Shown here piece after piece: positions 1 to 10,261 of a stretch of DNA of 64,000 nucleotides. Where the stretch lies: assembly GCA_030522415.1 (NCBI GenBank), contig CM060127.1, forward strand, positions 7,055,207 to 7,119,206, read 5' to 3'. The stretch is from Channallabes apus. Lineage: Eukaryota; Chordata; Actinopteri; Siluriformes; Clariidae. The notes under the pieces were generated by a model. It did no database searches, was not told the origin of the DNA, and saw only the letters and a list, made by a program, of their open reading frames with translations. The translations under genes and the position numbers were made by a program. The stretch's first letter is position 1, and each line of letters begins with the position of its first letter.

Positions 1-275
1 AGGGAGCCTACGGAGTGAGCAATTAACCATAGTCGAATCGATTGGTGTGCTCCCAACTCACGTTACTCGTGAGCCGGCCAATTCTTGCCGGCTGGTGATA
101 ATTAACGTTAATATGATCTCGGGCTTGCTCACGATGCTCAACATCTATAAAAATAGCAAAGTATTGTGTATAGAGTGATAAAAAAAAAACTATCTAACGC
201 ATGTTAGAAAACATAATTTCCTGCATTTTTTTTCTGCTTCAGGAGTCAGTCTGTTCTGAGACAGTGACAGGGATT
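1..275 (+). repeat. 3' part of a dispersed hAT/tRNA-like repeat unit
   Basis: The first ~230 bases recur nearly unchanged at 1489-1698 and in inverse at about 11535-11755, so the window opens inside a repeat whose full unit is seen at 1005-1698. From 225 the sequence holds a T-rich tract ending in CAG, followed by bases that also begin the exon-like block at 11447-11525 (minus), then diverges near 262. The T-tract plus CAG resembles a 3' splice site, so the repeat may include an intron/exon boundary of a decayed transposon gene. No open frame is supported here. Confidence 0.75.
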
Positions 276-1004
276 AAAGTTCTCCGTCGTTACGACGGAT
301 TTCCGTTAATTGTAGCGAGTCATCGACGGATTTCCGTCAATCACACTGTTCCGCCTGTCCTTAATGTTTAAAATTCACTTTTCATAATTTTAATGCTGTG
401 TATATATAGGCTTACATGGGTCTTAAATTAAGGAAAGACAGTGTATTCAGCCTGCTGAGGAGGATGTGATCAAAGCCTGGAGTGGAGCGACTGCACGTTC
501 CTCTCTCCACTCTAAGCGTTTTGTTATCACTCCGGTATGGATCCACTCCGGGTTTTGGTTTAGTTTTGAAGTGTCAGGCTGAGGTATAACTATATTTAAG
601 ATAGCATGGACACACTTAATGCAGGAAGGCTCCGATGTTTCGGAGATTGATAAAAGTGTAAAAAAAATAAAATAAATGGAGATGGGCTTGGCTTAGCGAA
701 ATTGGGGAGAATGGCAAGCCTTTTACAGTGGTTACAAAATTGGAATGGCGATCTCGCCGCGTATACCGCCGTTTAAAGGCAACAGCGGCCAAAATAAATC
801 AGTTGCATTTCAAAGTCATTCGTAAAATGGCCGCCAGGTGGCGCAAAGTGACATTTTCATTCATTGCAGTAAATACAACAGTGATGGTAATTTCCACAAC
901 AAACATGAAAAATCTGAACCAGAGCTATTAATGTGTACTGTACAATAATGAGTAAAAAAAATTATAGTAGATTTATTAACTGAAATAAATGACCATATTT
1001 TTCA
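276..1004. other. Gene-free spacer
   Basis: No coding region, RNA gene or complete element was recognised. The only local structure is a near-identical 15-base direct repeat (CGACGGATTTCCGT plus one base) at 293-307 and 324-338. A 67-codon open frame at 728-931 has no recognisable domain and is treated as chance. Confidence 0.5.
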
Positions 1005-1698
1005 AGAGAATTTTCAAGCCCCACTCATCAAACAAAATTATAACGAAATCGGCCAAGTTTACTATTTATTTAAATATAAATTTCTAAACCAATAAGATCA
1101 AATAACACCAAGTTATTATTATAACAGGCTTACTTCGTCACTTATCAAAGAAGTACACTTGCTTTCAAAGAAGTCGAGTGGCTTATTAAGGTCTCTGGTG
1201 TGTATTGTCTCTACGTGGCCGCTTGGTGTGGTGGTTAGAACACTCGGCCAGTGATCTACAAAGTGCCGGTTCGAATCCCGAGTGATGTTTTAAAATTGTT
1301 TTATTTTAAAACTAAATAAAATGTTTTAAGTGCGCTTAAGGTAGAGTCTTATAAAGCCTATGTAGACTTATATAGTTTTGTTATATATTTTTTGCACATT
1401 AATCTGAGTCCTCATCTGTTAGATCTGTTTAGTTTTTTTTTCCTGCCGGGACGAATGCGCGGTTCCATCCCTTTCCCGCCTATTCAGGGAGCCTACGGAG
1501 TGAGCGATTAACCATAGTCGAATCGATTGGTGTGCGTCCAACTCACGTTACTCGTGTGCTATTCATGCCGGCTGGTGATAATTAACGTTAATATGATCTC
1601 GGGCTTGCTCACGATGCTTAACATCTATAAAAATAGCAAAGTATTGTGTATAGAGTGATAAAAAAAACATGTTAGAAAACATCATTTCCTGCATTTTT
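1005..1698 (+). repeat. Composite repeat: hAT-like fragment, tRNA-like head, ~400-bp tail
   Basis: 1005-1215 resembles the outer part of the hAT element at 14430-14815 (shared blocks around AACGAAATCGGCCAAGTTTA and the GTGTTGTCTCTA box). It runs directly into a tRNA-like sequence and then about 400 bases ending like positions 1-230. The same order appears inverted at about 11507-12175, and a shorter version at 2040-2288. The constant order in three copies suggests one fixed composite that has been copied, not three independent insertions. Confidence 0.65.
1216..1284 (+). pseudogene. tRNA-like sequence with A and B boxes
   Basis: An A-box-like block (TGGTGTGGTGG) at 1224-1234 and a canonical B box (GGTTCGAATCC) at 1268-1278 are spaced as in a tRNA. 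The 5' GGCCGC run has no complementary 3' partner, so no acceptor stem closes and this is not a functional tRNA gene. It is best read as the pol III head of a SINE-like or composite repeat. Related copies lie at 2221-2288 and 11951-12020 (minus). Confidence 0.65.
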
Positions 1699-1859
1699 TG
1701 ATGATTTGATTGATGTTTTAAATTTTTTTATTTTAATTATAGCAAAATTAAAATAAAAAAAATTGTTGTATTTTGATTTTGCTTCAGCATACTATAGAAA
1801 AAACAGCAAACTCGCACGCAACCAGTTTGTATTCTTTAAATTTAGGGGAGTGACGGCTC

Positions 1860-1898
1860 GGTCTGCTGCTGCTGCTGTGTGTGTGTGTGTGTGTGTGT
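1860..1898. repeat. CTG/GT microsatellite
   Basis: A short CTG run passes directly into a GT run of about eleven units. It lies in otherwise unrecognised sequence between two repeat copies. Confidence 0.85.
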
Positions 1899-2039
1899 CA
1901 CTATACTGATGAAAAATGGTGGCCATCTGCAGTACCGGGAGTTTTGATTTACGACAGCTGTTTACGGCAGTGTAGTCCAGTGCGGGAGATGCATTGTGGG
2001 TAATGAGGTCCGGTGTTACATCTGTTACATTTTTGATAA

Positions 2040-2288
2040 CAATAGTTTTTTTACAAACATTTCTAAACTAATAAGATCAAATGACACCAAGTTTAAAACA
2101 GATAAAATACACGTGCAAATAGTATAATTGTATAACAGGCTTACTTCGTTACTTATTTAACGCTTGCTTTCAAAGAAGGCGAGTGGCTTATTAACGTCAC
2201 GGAGGTGTGTTGTCTCTTACTGCCTGGTTAGTGTAGCGGTTAGAGCGCTCGGTCAGGGATTTACAAAGCGTCGGTTCGAATCCTGGAT
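2040..2288 (+). repeat. Second, shorter hAT-like plus tRNA-like composite
   Basis: 2040-2218 matches 1080-1215 with substitutions and indels. It is followed at 2221-2288 by a tRNA-like sequence with an A-box-like block (TAGTGTAGCGG, 2229-2239) and B box (GGTTCGAATCC, 2273-2283). The tail found after the first copy is absent. No acceptor stem can be closed. Confidence 0.6.
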
Positions 2289-2445
2289 AATGCTGTTTTA
2301 AAAAATTGTTCTATTTTAATTTTACTCAGCAAACAAACAGCAAACAAAAAATTTATTATTCAGAGCACGATATACAACCGTAATGAGTCCCGTAACCGGC
2401 TTATACAGCTGGCATGTGACCAACGTATTTAACCGTGATGAGTCC

Positions 2446-2506
2446 ATAAAATCAGTAGCAGCTAATAATTACTAATTACTTTAGTTAATGCTGCTACTGA
2501 TTTTAT
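2446..2506. repeat. Inverted repeat, 16-bp arms
   Basis: Arms at 2446-2461 and 2491-2506 (ATAAAATCAGTAGCAG and its complement) are separated by 29 AT-rich bases. They could fold into a hairpin. It sits in the ~560-base spacer before the Bel-Pao element, where nothing else was recognised. It may be a small TIR remnant. Confidence 0.7.
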
Positions 2507-2859
2507 TCCAGCTTACCTGTTCAGGTTGATTGCGATTCTTTTTAAAATATTGTCTCAGTTTTATATGTTGTTCGTCTTGATGTTTGTCTTCTTTTCACTT
2601 GGCAACACTCAAATGCAAATTATTCACCGTGAATCAGCTGTTCTCACCTATCCATTCAGAGAAACTGAATGAGCTGAAATGAGCCTTTGTTTCACGACCG
2701 CGACACCCCTCTCTCTCACGCACATACAGTACAGAGTAGACCAAATCATTACAGTACATACTTTATCCAACGAACATGAAAAATATCCACATAATGATGA
2801 GTTAGGAAGCATTGCTTAATTTTCTTTTAGACAGACTGTTTGTATCTGATTATTGGTAT

Positions 2860-3502
2860 TGTAAGTGCCATATCGCACTTTTTATGAATTTGTTGTTGTG
2901 TTTATTTTATTTTATTTTACTTGCTGTTATTTCATTTATTCTACCTTGTTCTATTCATTAGTAAAGCATTAAGCATGTTACATAAGCCATAAGCTTTATA
3001 TTTAGTCATGCATCATGAGTTGATAATCGTAGGTTGGTCTGTGATGTCATTCTACTATTACATGCATTTGTGTGACTGTGATATGCTAGAAAGCTCAGTA
3101 TAGATTTGGAAGGTTACGGAAACACAAGCTTTAGACCGTCAGCTAGTGAGAGCTCCCGGTAAGCTAGAAATGTAAAATACAGCAACGAGGTTGTTGTAAC
3201 CGTAAGCTAACGTAAGCTGGGAAAGTAAGAAACAACAAGAGTGTTGTTAGATAACCAAGCCAAGATTGTAATCTACAAGATACAGCAAACAGGTTGTTGT
3301 AAAACTCAGAGATTTGCAAGATGCAGCAACTGGTGTCTGTAATAACAGTGGATTTACTCAAGACGACTGTATGAAGTGTTGATTCTTTGATGCTGACAAA
3401 TAAACGACAAAAGACAAAGAGATCGGACTTCTGTCATGTGAGTGAAACTTTAAGACATTAGCTACGCGTCAAAACTAGTGAAATAAGCCATCCGCATCTA
3501 CA
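2860..3502 (+). repeat. 5' LTR of Bel-Pao copy 1
   Basis: It begins TGTAAGTGCC and ends CATCTACA, matching 7384-8033. It is 7 bp shorter than the 3' LTR because of an indel near 2975. No tRNA-type primer site starting TGG is evident directly downstream (3503 onward reads AAAAGTCTAAAGC), so the primer is unknown. Confidence 0.93.
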
Positions 3503-3588
3503 AAAAGTCTAAAGCTTTTCCGCTGTTTGAACGAAAACAAGTGAACACTGAAATGGAAAGTGAAAGAGAATAGCCGTCGAACTTCACC

Positions 3589-6500
3589 ATGCCGAACAAC
3601 GAGGACAACGCTCCCAGCACTTGGCTGGGGAGCCTAACGGCGCTCCACGAGACGAACAGAAAGAACCTCAACGAGGCGCTGGATGCAAGAAAAGGCAAGC
3701 GAATTCGACTGAATGCAACGTCTAATGCATTAAAGACACCTATGAACTATGCACGTAAGTTAGACATCGTTGAAACTGAGTGCAGAAGAGAGAACTTCAT
3801 GAGAAGTAACGTTGATGTGCTTATGTACACTCGTAAAGACGAACACAGACGCGATCAGGTCGCTTGCGGCGCACCTGAGGCTCAAGGCCGCACAGAATTC
3901 ATATCTACGGTGGGTCGCTGGAAAGCGGACACCAAGGACACCAAGGACCACTCTGTGACGTCGCGACTACGCGAAGGTGTCTCGCCGGGCGTCAGCGTGT
4001 CACAAACAGCAGCCTTAGCAGAACGGCGGGCGTTAGAACAGAAGGAAGCACAATTAAAGGCAAAAGAAGCAGAATTAAAGGCTGAGGCAGAGCAACTAAA
4101 AGCTGATAAAGAAAAGTTGGAATTAGAAACTGCGCTCGCAATTGTCGACGCTGAATTACAGGTTTATCAGTGTTGTAAAAAACGACAGCCTGCATCAAAG
4201 AGCGGAGTCATCGACCCGAGCTGCACACGCTCGAGCAGCCCGCCTTGGACGGGCCACAAACCTGAATACGACAGCTGCCGAAAGCCGGTAAAAGAGAGCA
4301 CAGTCAACGAACCAAGTAGCGCATGCGCTCCCAGACTGGAAACCAAAACGGTGCTTGCTATGCATGATGCCAAATTAAGAGTGCTTCAACGTCAAGATCG
4401 CAAATACGACAGCCGATCGTCCAAGAGCAAGAGCGCACTCACTGAATCGAGCAGCGCGCGCCCGAGCAGCGCGCACTTTCACCTCTCCAACTCAACATGC
4501 AACAGCCGAGCACAGCCTGCGAACGAGAGCGCGGTCACTGAATTGAGCAACGCGCACCTGAGCAGCGCACACTCTACGGACTTGGACGCCGCAATCAGCG
4601 ACGGAAAACCCTGTCACACATCCCTTCAAGGACCCAAACAAACGGGCCAAGGAAAACCCAGGGTCAGCGTCGCAACCGAGGACGGACAGGTTGGTAAAAT
4701 TCACAAAGAATTGATTACAATGAAGAATGCCGGTACATTACCTGTCAGCGCTTTTACTAACCCGTGCGCACACTGCAAAGGGGAGCATATCTTAGACGAT
4801 TGCTTCCAATTTAATGATAAGACACACAAAGACAAAGTAGAATTCTTAAAAAGAAACGGATTCTGTTTCGGATGTTTAAGAACGGGTCATTTGTGGAAAG
4901 ACTGTACCAGAAAAATTGTATGTTCATTGTGTTCAAAGTCACATCCAAGCATGTTACACAGCGCAGTGCAAGTCACGGCGCAGCCAAGTACACGCGCTGA
5001 CGAGAATGAAACCGAAAGTGACACAAAAAATACACCACCGGCAGAGAGTCACGAATCAAATGCGCTCACTGGGGCTGGAGGTGATTGCATCCTCCCCATT
5101 GTGCCCGTTAAAATAAAGTCCAAGGAAAAGGACACAGTAGAAGCCATGTACTATCACGTGAAAGTCCCCGAGAAGGACACTGATCTGCTGCGCTTCCTAT
5201 GGTGGCCGAATGGAGATGTGAACCAAGACTTAGTTGAAAATAAAATGGTAGTTCATCTGTTCGGTGTAAAATTGTTGCCTAGTGGTGCTAACTTCGCCCT
5301 CAGTAAGACAGCAGAAGAAAACCGCAGCAATGCATCTGCTGTGGCAGTTAACACAATGCTTAAAAACTTTCATGTAGACGACTGCCTGAAATCTGTTTCG
5401 AGTCATGACCAAGCAGTCGCCCCATACAATGATCTCACAAGTCTCTGTACAAGTGGAGGGTCTAACCTCACTAAATGGGCAAGCAACAGCCGTGCCCTAC
5501 TGACTGTCATTCCCGAGAGTGAAAGGATCAAAGACATGAGAGACTTAGACTTGAGTAAAGATGCACTGCCCATAGAGAGAGCTCTGGGAGTGCTGTGGTG
5601 CATTAACTCAGACATGTTCAAGTTTAAGATTAGCTTAAAGGAACGACCTGTGACAAGAAGAGGAATTCTGTCAATCACTAGCTCAACATACGACCCGTTA
5701 GGCTTTCTCCCACCTGCCATACTGCCAGCTACAATCCTAATGCAACAGTTATGTAAAGAAAAACTTGCCTGGGATGATGACATTCCCGAGCAGTTTGCAA
5801 CGGCGTGGAAAACCTGGCTGCAAGAGCTGCACAGACAGTCCGAGTTCAGCATAGCAAGGTCCATAAAACCAGCCGACTTCGGAGTTACAGCTACAGCACA
5901 ACTCCATCACTTCTCGGATGCAAGTGAAATGGGATACGGAGCTGTCTCATACCTCAGGTTAGTAAACGCTGATGGACTTACACATTGTGCATTCATGATG
6001 GGGAATTCCCGTGTAGCACCCCTGAAACAAACCACCATTCCACGAATGGAACTGACTGCGGCAGTGGTCGCTGTAAAAAATGACAAAATGTTGAAAGAAC
6101 AGCTAGAATTGAAATTGCTGGACTCTATGTTCTGGACTGACAGTACAACTGTTTTGAGATACATTGATAACGAAACACTTCGTTTTAAAACCTTCGTGGC
6201 CAACAGAATCGCCATTATAAGAGAGTCAACCAAGTCACAGCATTGGAGGTACGTTAATACCTCACAAAACCCAGCTGATTCTGCCTCCAGGGGGGTATCC
6301 TGTGAAAAGTTCATGAAAAATGTCAACTGGATCCAAGGTCCCTCCCTCCTCAAAGAAGCAGAGTGCAAATGGCCTGAAAATATTCATGACACATCAATAA
6401 AAGAAAATTTTGATGAAAATGCTGATGAAGTTAAGCTCTCAGCTTTAGTGAATATTGTGAGCATTACAAAATGCACAGACACAGACACAGTGAGTAAACT

Positions 6501-7197
6501 GATTAATCATCACTCTGACTGGCACAAGTTAAAAAGATCCGTTGCCTGGATCCTTCGCACCAGAGACATGCTGAAACAAAAAACAAAAAGGGTTAAAACA
6601 CAAGTAGATGACCCAAAGACAGAAAATCACAAGTCTCTAAAAGCGCAAGACCTAACAAGAGCAGAAAATGACATCATTAAGTTCACTCAAAGACAAAATT
6701 TTAAGGAAGAACTTCTCACGCTGCAAAAGGGTAAAGCAGCAGCAGAATTCAAACAGGGAATTCGCACACGGCAAAAACGAAAGGCATCTGTGAAAAGAAA
6801 CAGCTGCTCGCCTAAAATGGAACCTCTGACACCAAACTACCCGCTGCTGATGAAAAAACAGCCAAACCTGCCACCTGGATTTGTCATCTATGCACGTCGC
6901 AGGGAGAAGCAGATCCAGCATCGATCAGACCTGCTCTGGAAGCGATGGGTACGTGAATACTTGCCCTTGCTCCAGGGGCGGCAAAAGTGGTTTCAAAACA
7001 AAAAAAACCTTTCGATTGGAGACATAGTTTTAATAACTGATGAGTCTTCTCCAAGAAATTCATGGGTCATGAGAAGAATCACGAAAGTGTTCCCCAACAA
7101 AGGGGGACTGGTGAAACGTGTGTTAGTTAAAACTAAGACCAACACTCTGGAAAGACCCATCGACAAGCTGTGCCTCACATGTGAAATGGACTGTTAA
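3589..7197 (+). CDS. Bel-Pao gag-RT-RNase H-integrase C-terminal fusion ORF, three blocks missing
   Basis: A single 1202-residue frame starts 87 nt after the LTR in a good context (CACCATGC). Residues ~140-195 are Glu/Lys/Ala-rich and coiled-coil-like. Residues ~205-360 contain degenerate Ser/Ala-rich repeats. Residues ~393-460 hold Cys-rich zinc knuckles. The frame then jumps near residue 515 to mid reverse transcriptase, where the catalytic box reads HVDD (595-598) instead of YVDD. An RNase H/A17 region follows (SDAS near 775), and the end matches the integrase C-terminal domain (DUF5641-like). Compared with copy 2 and with family knowledge, the gag core (DUF1759), protease plus N-terminal RT, and integrase zinc and DDE core are absent, yet the frame stays open. 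It cannot encode working RT or integrase. Whether it is translated, for example as a dominant-negative Gag, is unknown. Confidence 0.85.
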   Translation: MPNNEDNAPSTWLGSLTALHETNRKNLNEALDARKGKRIRLNATSNALKTPMNYARKLDIVETECRRENFMRSNVDVLMYTRKDEHRRDQVACGAPEAQGRTEFISTVGRWKADTKDTKDHSVTSRLREGVSPGVSVSQTAALAERRALEQKEAQLKAKEAELKAEAEQLKADKEKLELETALAIVDAELQVYQCCKKRQPASKSGVIDPSCTRSSSPPWTGHKPEYDSCRKPVKESTVNEPSSACAPRLETKTVLAMHDAKLRVLQRQDRKYDSRSSKSKSALTESSSARPSSAHFHLSNSTCNSRAQPANESAVTELSNAHLSSAHSTDLDAAISDGKPCHTSLQGPKQTGQGKPRVSVATEDGQVGKIHKELITMKNAGTLPVSAFTNPCAHCKGEHILDDCFQFNDKTHKDKVEFLKRNGFCFGCLRTGHLWKDCTRKIVCSLCSKSHPSMLHSAVQVTAQPSTRADENETESDTKNTPPAESHESNALTGAGGDCILPIVPVKIKSKEKDTVEAMYYHVKVPEKDTDLLRFLWWPNGDVNQDLVENKMVVHLFGVKLLPSGANFALSKTAEENRSNASAVAVNTMLKNFHVDDCLKSVSSHDQAVAPYNDLTSLCTSGGSNLTKWASNSRALLTVIPESERIKDMRDLDLSKDALPIERALGVLWCINSDMFKFKISLKERPVTRRGILSITSSTYDPLGFLPPAILPATILMQQLCKEKLAWDDDIPEQFATAWKTWLQELHRQSEFSIARSIKPADFGVTATAQLHHFSDASEMGYGAVSYLRLVNADGLTHCAFMMGNSRVAPLKQTTIPRMELTAAVVAVKNDKMLKEQLELKLLDSMFWTDSTTVLRYIDNETLRFKTFVANRIAIIRESTKSQHWRYVNTSQNPADSASRGVSCEKFMKNVNWIQGPSLLKEAECKWPENIHDTSIKENFDENADEVKLSALVNIVSITKCTDTDTVSKLINHHSDWHKLKRSVAWILRTRDMLKQKTKRVKTQVDDPKTENHKSLKAQDLTRAENDIIKFTQRQNFKEELLTLQKGKAAAEFKQGIRTRQKRKASVKRNSCSPKMEPLTPNYPLLMKKQPNLPPGFVIYARRREKQIQHRSDLLWKRWVREYLPLLQGRQKWFQNKKNLSIGDIVLITDESSPRNSWVMRRITKVFPNKGGLVKRVLVKTKTNTLERPIDKLCLTCEMDC

Positions 7198-7372
7198 ATG
7201 TGTGGTAATATGTTATGAAATTTGATATGCAAATGTAAACACCTGAGATAAATATTACACACTTAAAAGATTTAAAACGTTTTAGAAGGTTAAGAATGTT
7301 TGATTTCATTGCTTTATCAAAAAAAAAAAAAGAACACAAAATTGTAATTGTCAGTCTCCATGCCTGTCAATT

Positions 7373-7383
7373 AGGGGCTGGAA
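7373..7383 (+). other. Polypurine tract of Bel-Pao copy 1
   Basis: AGGGGCTGGAA immediately precedes the TG of the 3' LTR, the expected place for plus-strand priming. Confidence 0.65.
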
Positions 7384-8033
7384 TGTAAGTGCCATATCGC
7401 ACTTTTTATGAATTTGTTGTTGTGTTTATTTTATTTTATTTTACTTGCTGTTATTTCATTTATTCTACCTTGTTCTATTCATTAGTAAAGCATTAAGCAT
7501 TAAGTTTGTTACATAAGCCATAAGCTTTATATTTAGTCATGCATCATAAGTTGATAATCGTAGGTTGGTCTGTGATGTCATTCTACTATTACATGCATTT
7601 GTGTGACTGTGATATGCTAGAAAGCTCAGTATAGATTTGGAAGGTTACGGAAACACAAGCTTTAGACCGTCAGCTAGTGAGAGCTCCCGGTAAGCTAGAA
7701 ATGTAAAATACAGCAACGAGGTTGTTGTAACCGTAAGCTAACGTAAGCTGGGAAAGTAAGAAACAACAAGAGTGTTGTTAGATAACCAAGCCAAGATTGT
7801 AATCTACAAGATACAGCAAACAGGTTGTTGTAAAACTCAGAGATTTGCAAGATGCAGCAACTGGTGTCTGTAATAACAGTGGATTTACTCAAGACGACTG
7901 TATGAAGTGTTGATTCTTTGATGCTGACAAATAAACGACAAAAGACAAAGAGATCGGACTTCTGTCATGTGAGTGAAACTTTAAGACATTAGCTACGCGT
8001 CAAAACTAGTGAAATAAGCCATCCGCATCTACA
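7384..8033 (+). repeat. 3' LTR of Bel-Pao copy 1
   Basis: It is 650 bp, nearly identical to 2860-3502, and is followed by the GGTAT duplication. Confidence 0.93.
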
Positions 8034-8038
8034 GGTAT

Positions 8039-8434
8039 TATTAAAGAACAGCAGCACAAACAACAACACAAGGGCTTGTACAGCAAGACACATTTTTATT
8101 ATTTTGCAAAGAGTTAAATTTGTAACAGTAAAAGGCATCCGAATTTAAATATATAAATTACTAGAAACAAATTGAGCACACTATCAGAATAAAAAATAGA
8201 ACAAATCAAATGTTTTTTTACACATACACAAGGAGGATAATGATACCGAGTTTATATTAAAATATCAAATATTGTAATATTGTTTTTGTGTTATTATAAA
8301 TAATGAAATGCAGTAGGCTGTTATGGTCATCATCAAAAGAAAATATATTAAGTAACAGATAATATTAGGTTTATATTTCAAATTAGATAAAATGCTGATT
8401 TTCCAGCAGTAAAATTATTGTATCTCTACAGTTT
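8039..8434. other. AT-rich spacer
   Basis: No gene, element end or RNA was recognised between the Bel-Pao duplication and the start of repeat arm A. Confidence 0.4.
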
Positions 8435-10223
8435 ACAAAACCTCCGCTGCGTGTATTCATTCACAGTCTCCAGAGCACGCACAGAGAAATAGGAGACTGT
8501 GGTTTAGGAGTGGATTGGAGAGAAGAGAGCTGTTCAGTTACTATAAAAAATAAATCTAAAAAAATATATATAAAAACATAATATGATCTTTTTGAGTTAT
8601 GAGGTTTTTTTTTATTATACATAAGACAACCTTTCAGTTTTGTAAATATTCTAGTTATAGTGTGTTAAGTTTTTCTTTAGGTTAAACGGTTTTGAGAATT
8701 AGACCATCCAGCTAAGATCAATATTATGTCGTTGATTGATAAAATCTGGATTAAGGATATTTTATTTTGTTTTATTTATTTAATTTGTATTTTTCATCTT
8801 CCCCCCTGAGGGATTGCCACCTTATTGTGGTCAGGGGATTTGCGTGCCTCAGTGCTTGGATGTTTACCGAGGGCTCAAGGGAGGTGTGTCTGTGTGTGTG
8901 TGTGTGTGTCTGTGTGTGTGTGCTGTAGCCTGTCCTTTTTTTCAGCGGATTTTTCCGCTACCGCAGATCAGTTTATCAACTTGTAATATATAAATTTTAG
9001 GAATATATTAACATGTGGAGACATCATTATATGTTGAATGGAACTTGTAAGCCTTTGAATGGTGTTAAAAATACTTGCAAAACAAGTATTGCAGCCATAC
9101 ATTGGAGGGAACTTCTGAGGTGGTCAGTGATTGATGGCACGGTCGGTCGGAGGGGGTTGTGATCACACCTATAGATCTTTTGTTCTAGGCTATCGGTCAA
9201 ATATCTCTCCACTTGGAAGCAAAAACATGCAAGGGATTTCAGCATCTCGACGCACATACTAAGCTGTTTATAAAGTAGACACTGTTTGTTTTTTCATTTT
9301 GTAATCTTTCCCGTGTTTACCGTGTACTGTACAATGTATATTCATTTTTTAATGAATTACTGTAAATAAACTACACATTCCGTTGATTTACCAGAAATGA
9401 CTTTTCTGGTTTTTGTGTGTGCTAAACTAAACTTCAGGGTCAAAGTAATAGCGATTTTATTTGAAAAGTATTATATATTTACAATGCTGATAAGTTCAAG
9501 CTTAGATTCATATATAAACTGCTTCAAAGTCTTTCCACCCCGTGACCGCTGAAATCCGACAGACGCAGGGCTCAAGGGAGGTGTGTCTGTGTGTGTGTCT
9601 ACCGCAGATCAGTTTATCAACTTGTAATATATACATTTTAGGAATATATTAACATGTGCAGACATTTAAGGGTGCGCTGCCCTCTCTTGCCCGTGCGTAG
9701 AGCCTACACACACACACACACACACACACATATATCTATCTATCTATTATATAAATACACATTTGGAATCTGCATCTACATTTTCTGTTACAAGTATAGA
9801 ATTAGGTTCAGCTGAGACTCATGATCAATGGTGTAAGGGTACTTATGTAGTGATAATTAGTTTCAGCCAAATCATTAAAACTAACAATGGACTATGACAC
9901 TCTTGAGAGGGGATATGAAGGTGTTATTCATTTATTTATTCTCTACAAGGGTGCGAACTACAATACAGACCAAACTATAACTCTCTCTTACTACTATAAA
10001 AATTCTAGATATAAACAAACAAAATACAGCTTTTTTTCCTCAGAGGTAAACGGAAAAGTGAAGTTGTTCAGCTGTTCACTGTCACTGCAGCTTCTTCAAA
10101 GTCTTCCCACTCCGTGACCACTGAAATCCGACACGACACCACGTTAGGCTGCGTCTTGACTCATTTGTATACCGACGGTGATTGGATGTTTCCCGAGGGC
10201 TCAGGGGAGTGTGTGTGTCTGTC

Positions 10224-10261
<38 letters not shown>

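Larger units (their letters stand above)
2855..8038 (+). mobile_element. Bel-Pao LTR retrotransposon, internally deleted, with 5-bp target duplication
   Basis: Two ~650-bp LTRs (TG...CA ends) bound one long ORF and are flanked by the 5-bp direct repeat GGTAT at 2855-2859 and 8034-8038, so this is a clean insertion. The LTRs differ by little more than a 7-bp indel and scattered substitutions, indicating a recent event. The internal region is only ~3.9 kb and lacks the gag core, protease, N-terminal RT and integrase core expected of an autonomous Bel-Pao element. It would depend on proteins from a relative. A related, older copy lies at 33287-39134 on the minus strand. Confidence 0.93.

Noticed and set aside
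728..931. 67-codon open frame
   Set aside because: No domain, poor start context and no similarity to anything recognised; consistent with chance.
1216..1284. Functional tRNA gene
   Set aside because: The A and B boxes are good but the acceptor stem cannot pair and the sequence is part of a dispersed repeat.
3164..3361. Minus-strand 65-codon frame present in both Bel-Pao LTRs
   Set aside because: It exists only because the LTRs are duplicated, is antisense to the element, and has no domain.
5403..6368. Two long minus-strand frames of 153 codons inside Bel-Pao copy 1
   Set aside because: They are antisense shadows of the RT/RNase H coding region; the sense frame has recognisable motifs.
9027..9257. 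Open frame shared by both A arms (9027-9257 and 57444-57728)
   Set aside because: It is conserved only because the DNA is duplicated. The frames diverge at the repeat boundary and no domain is visible.
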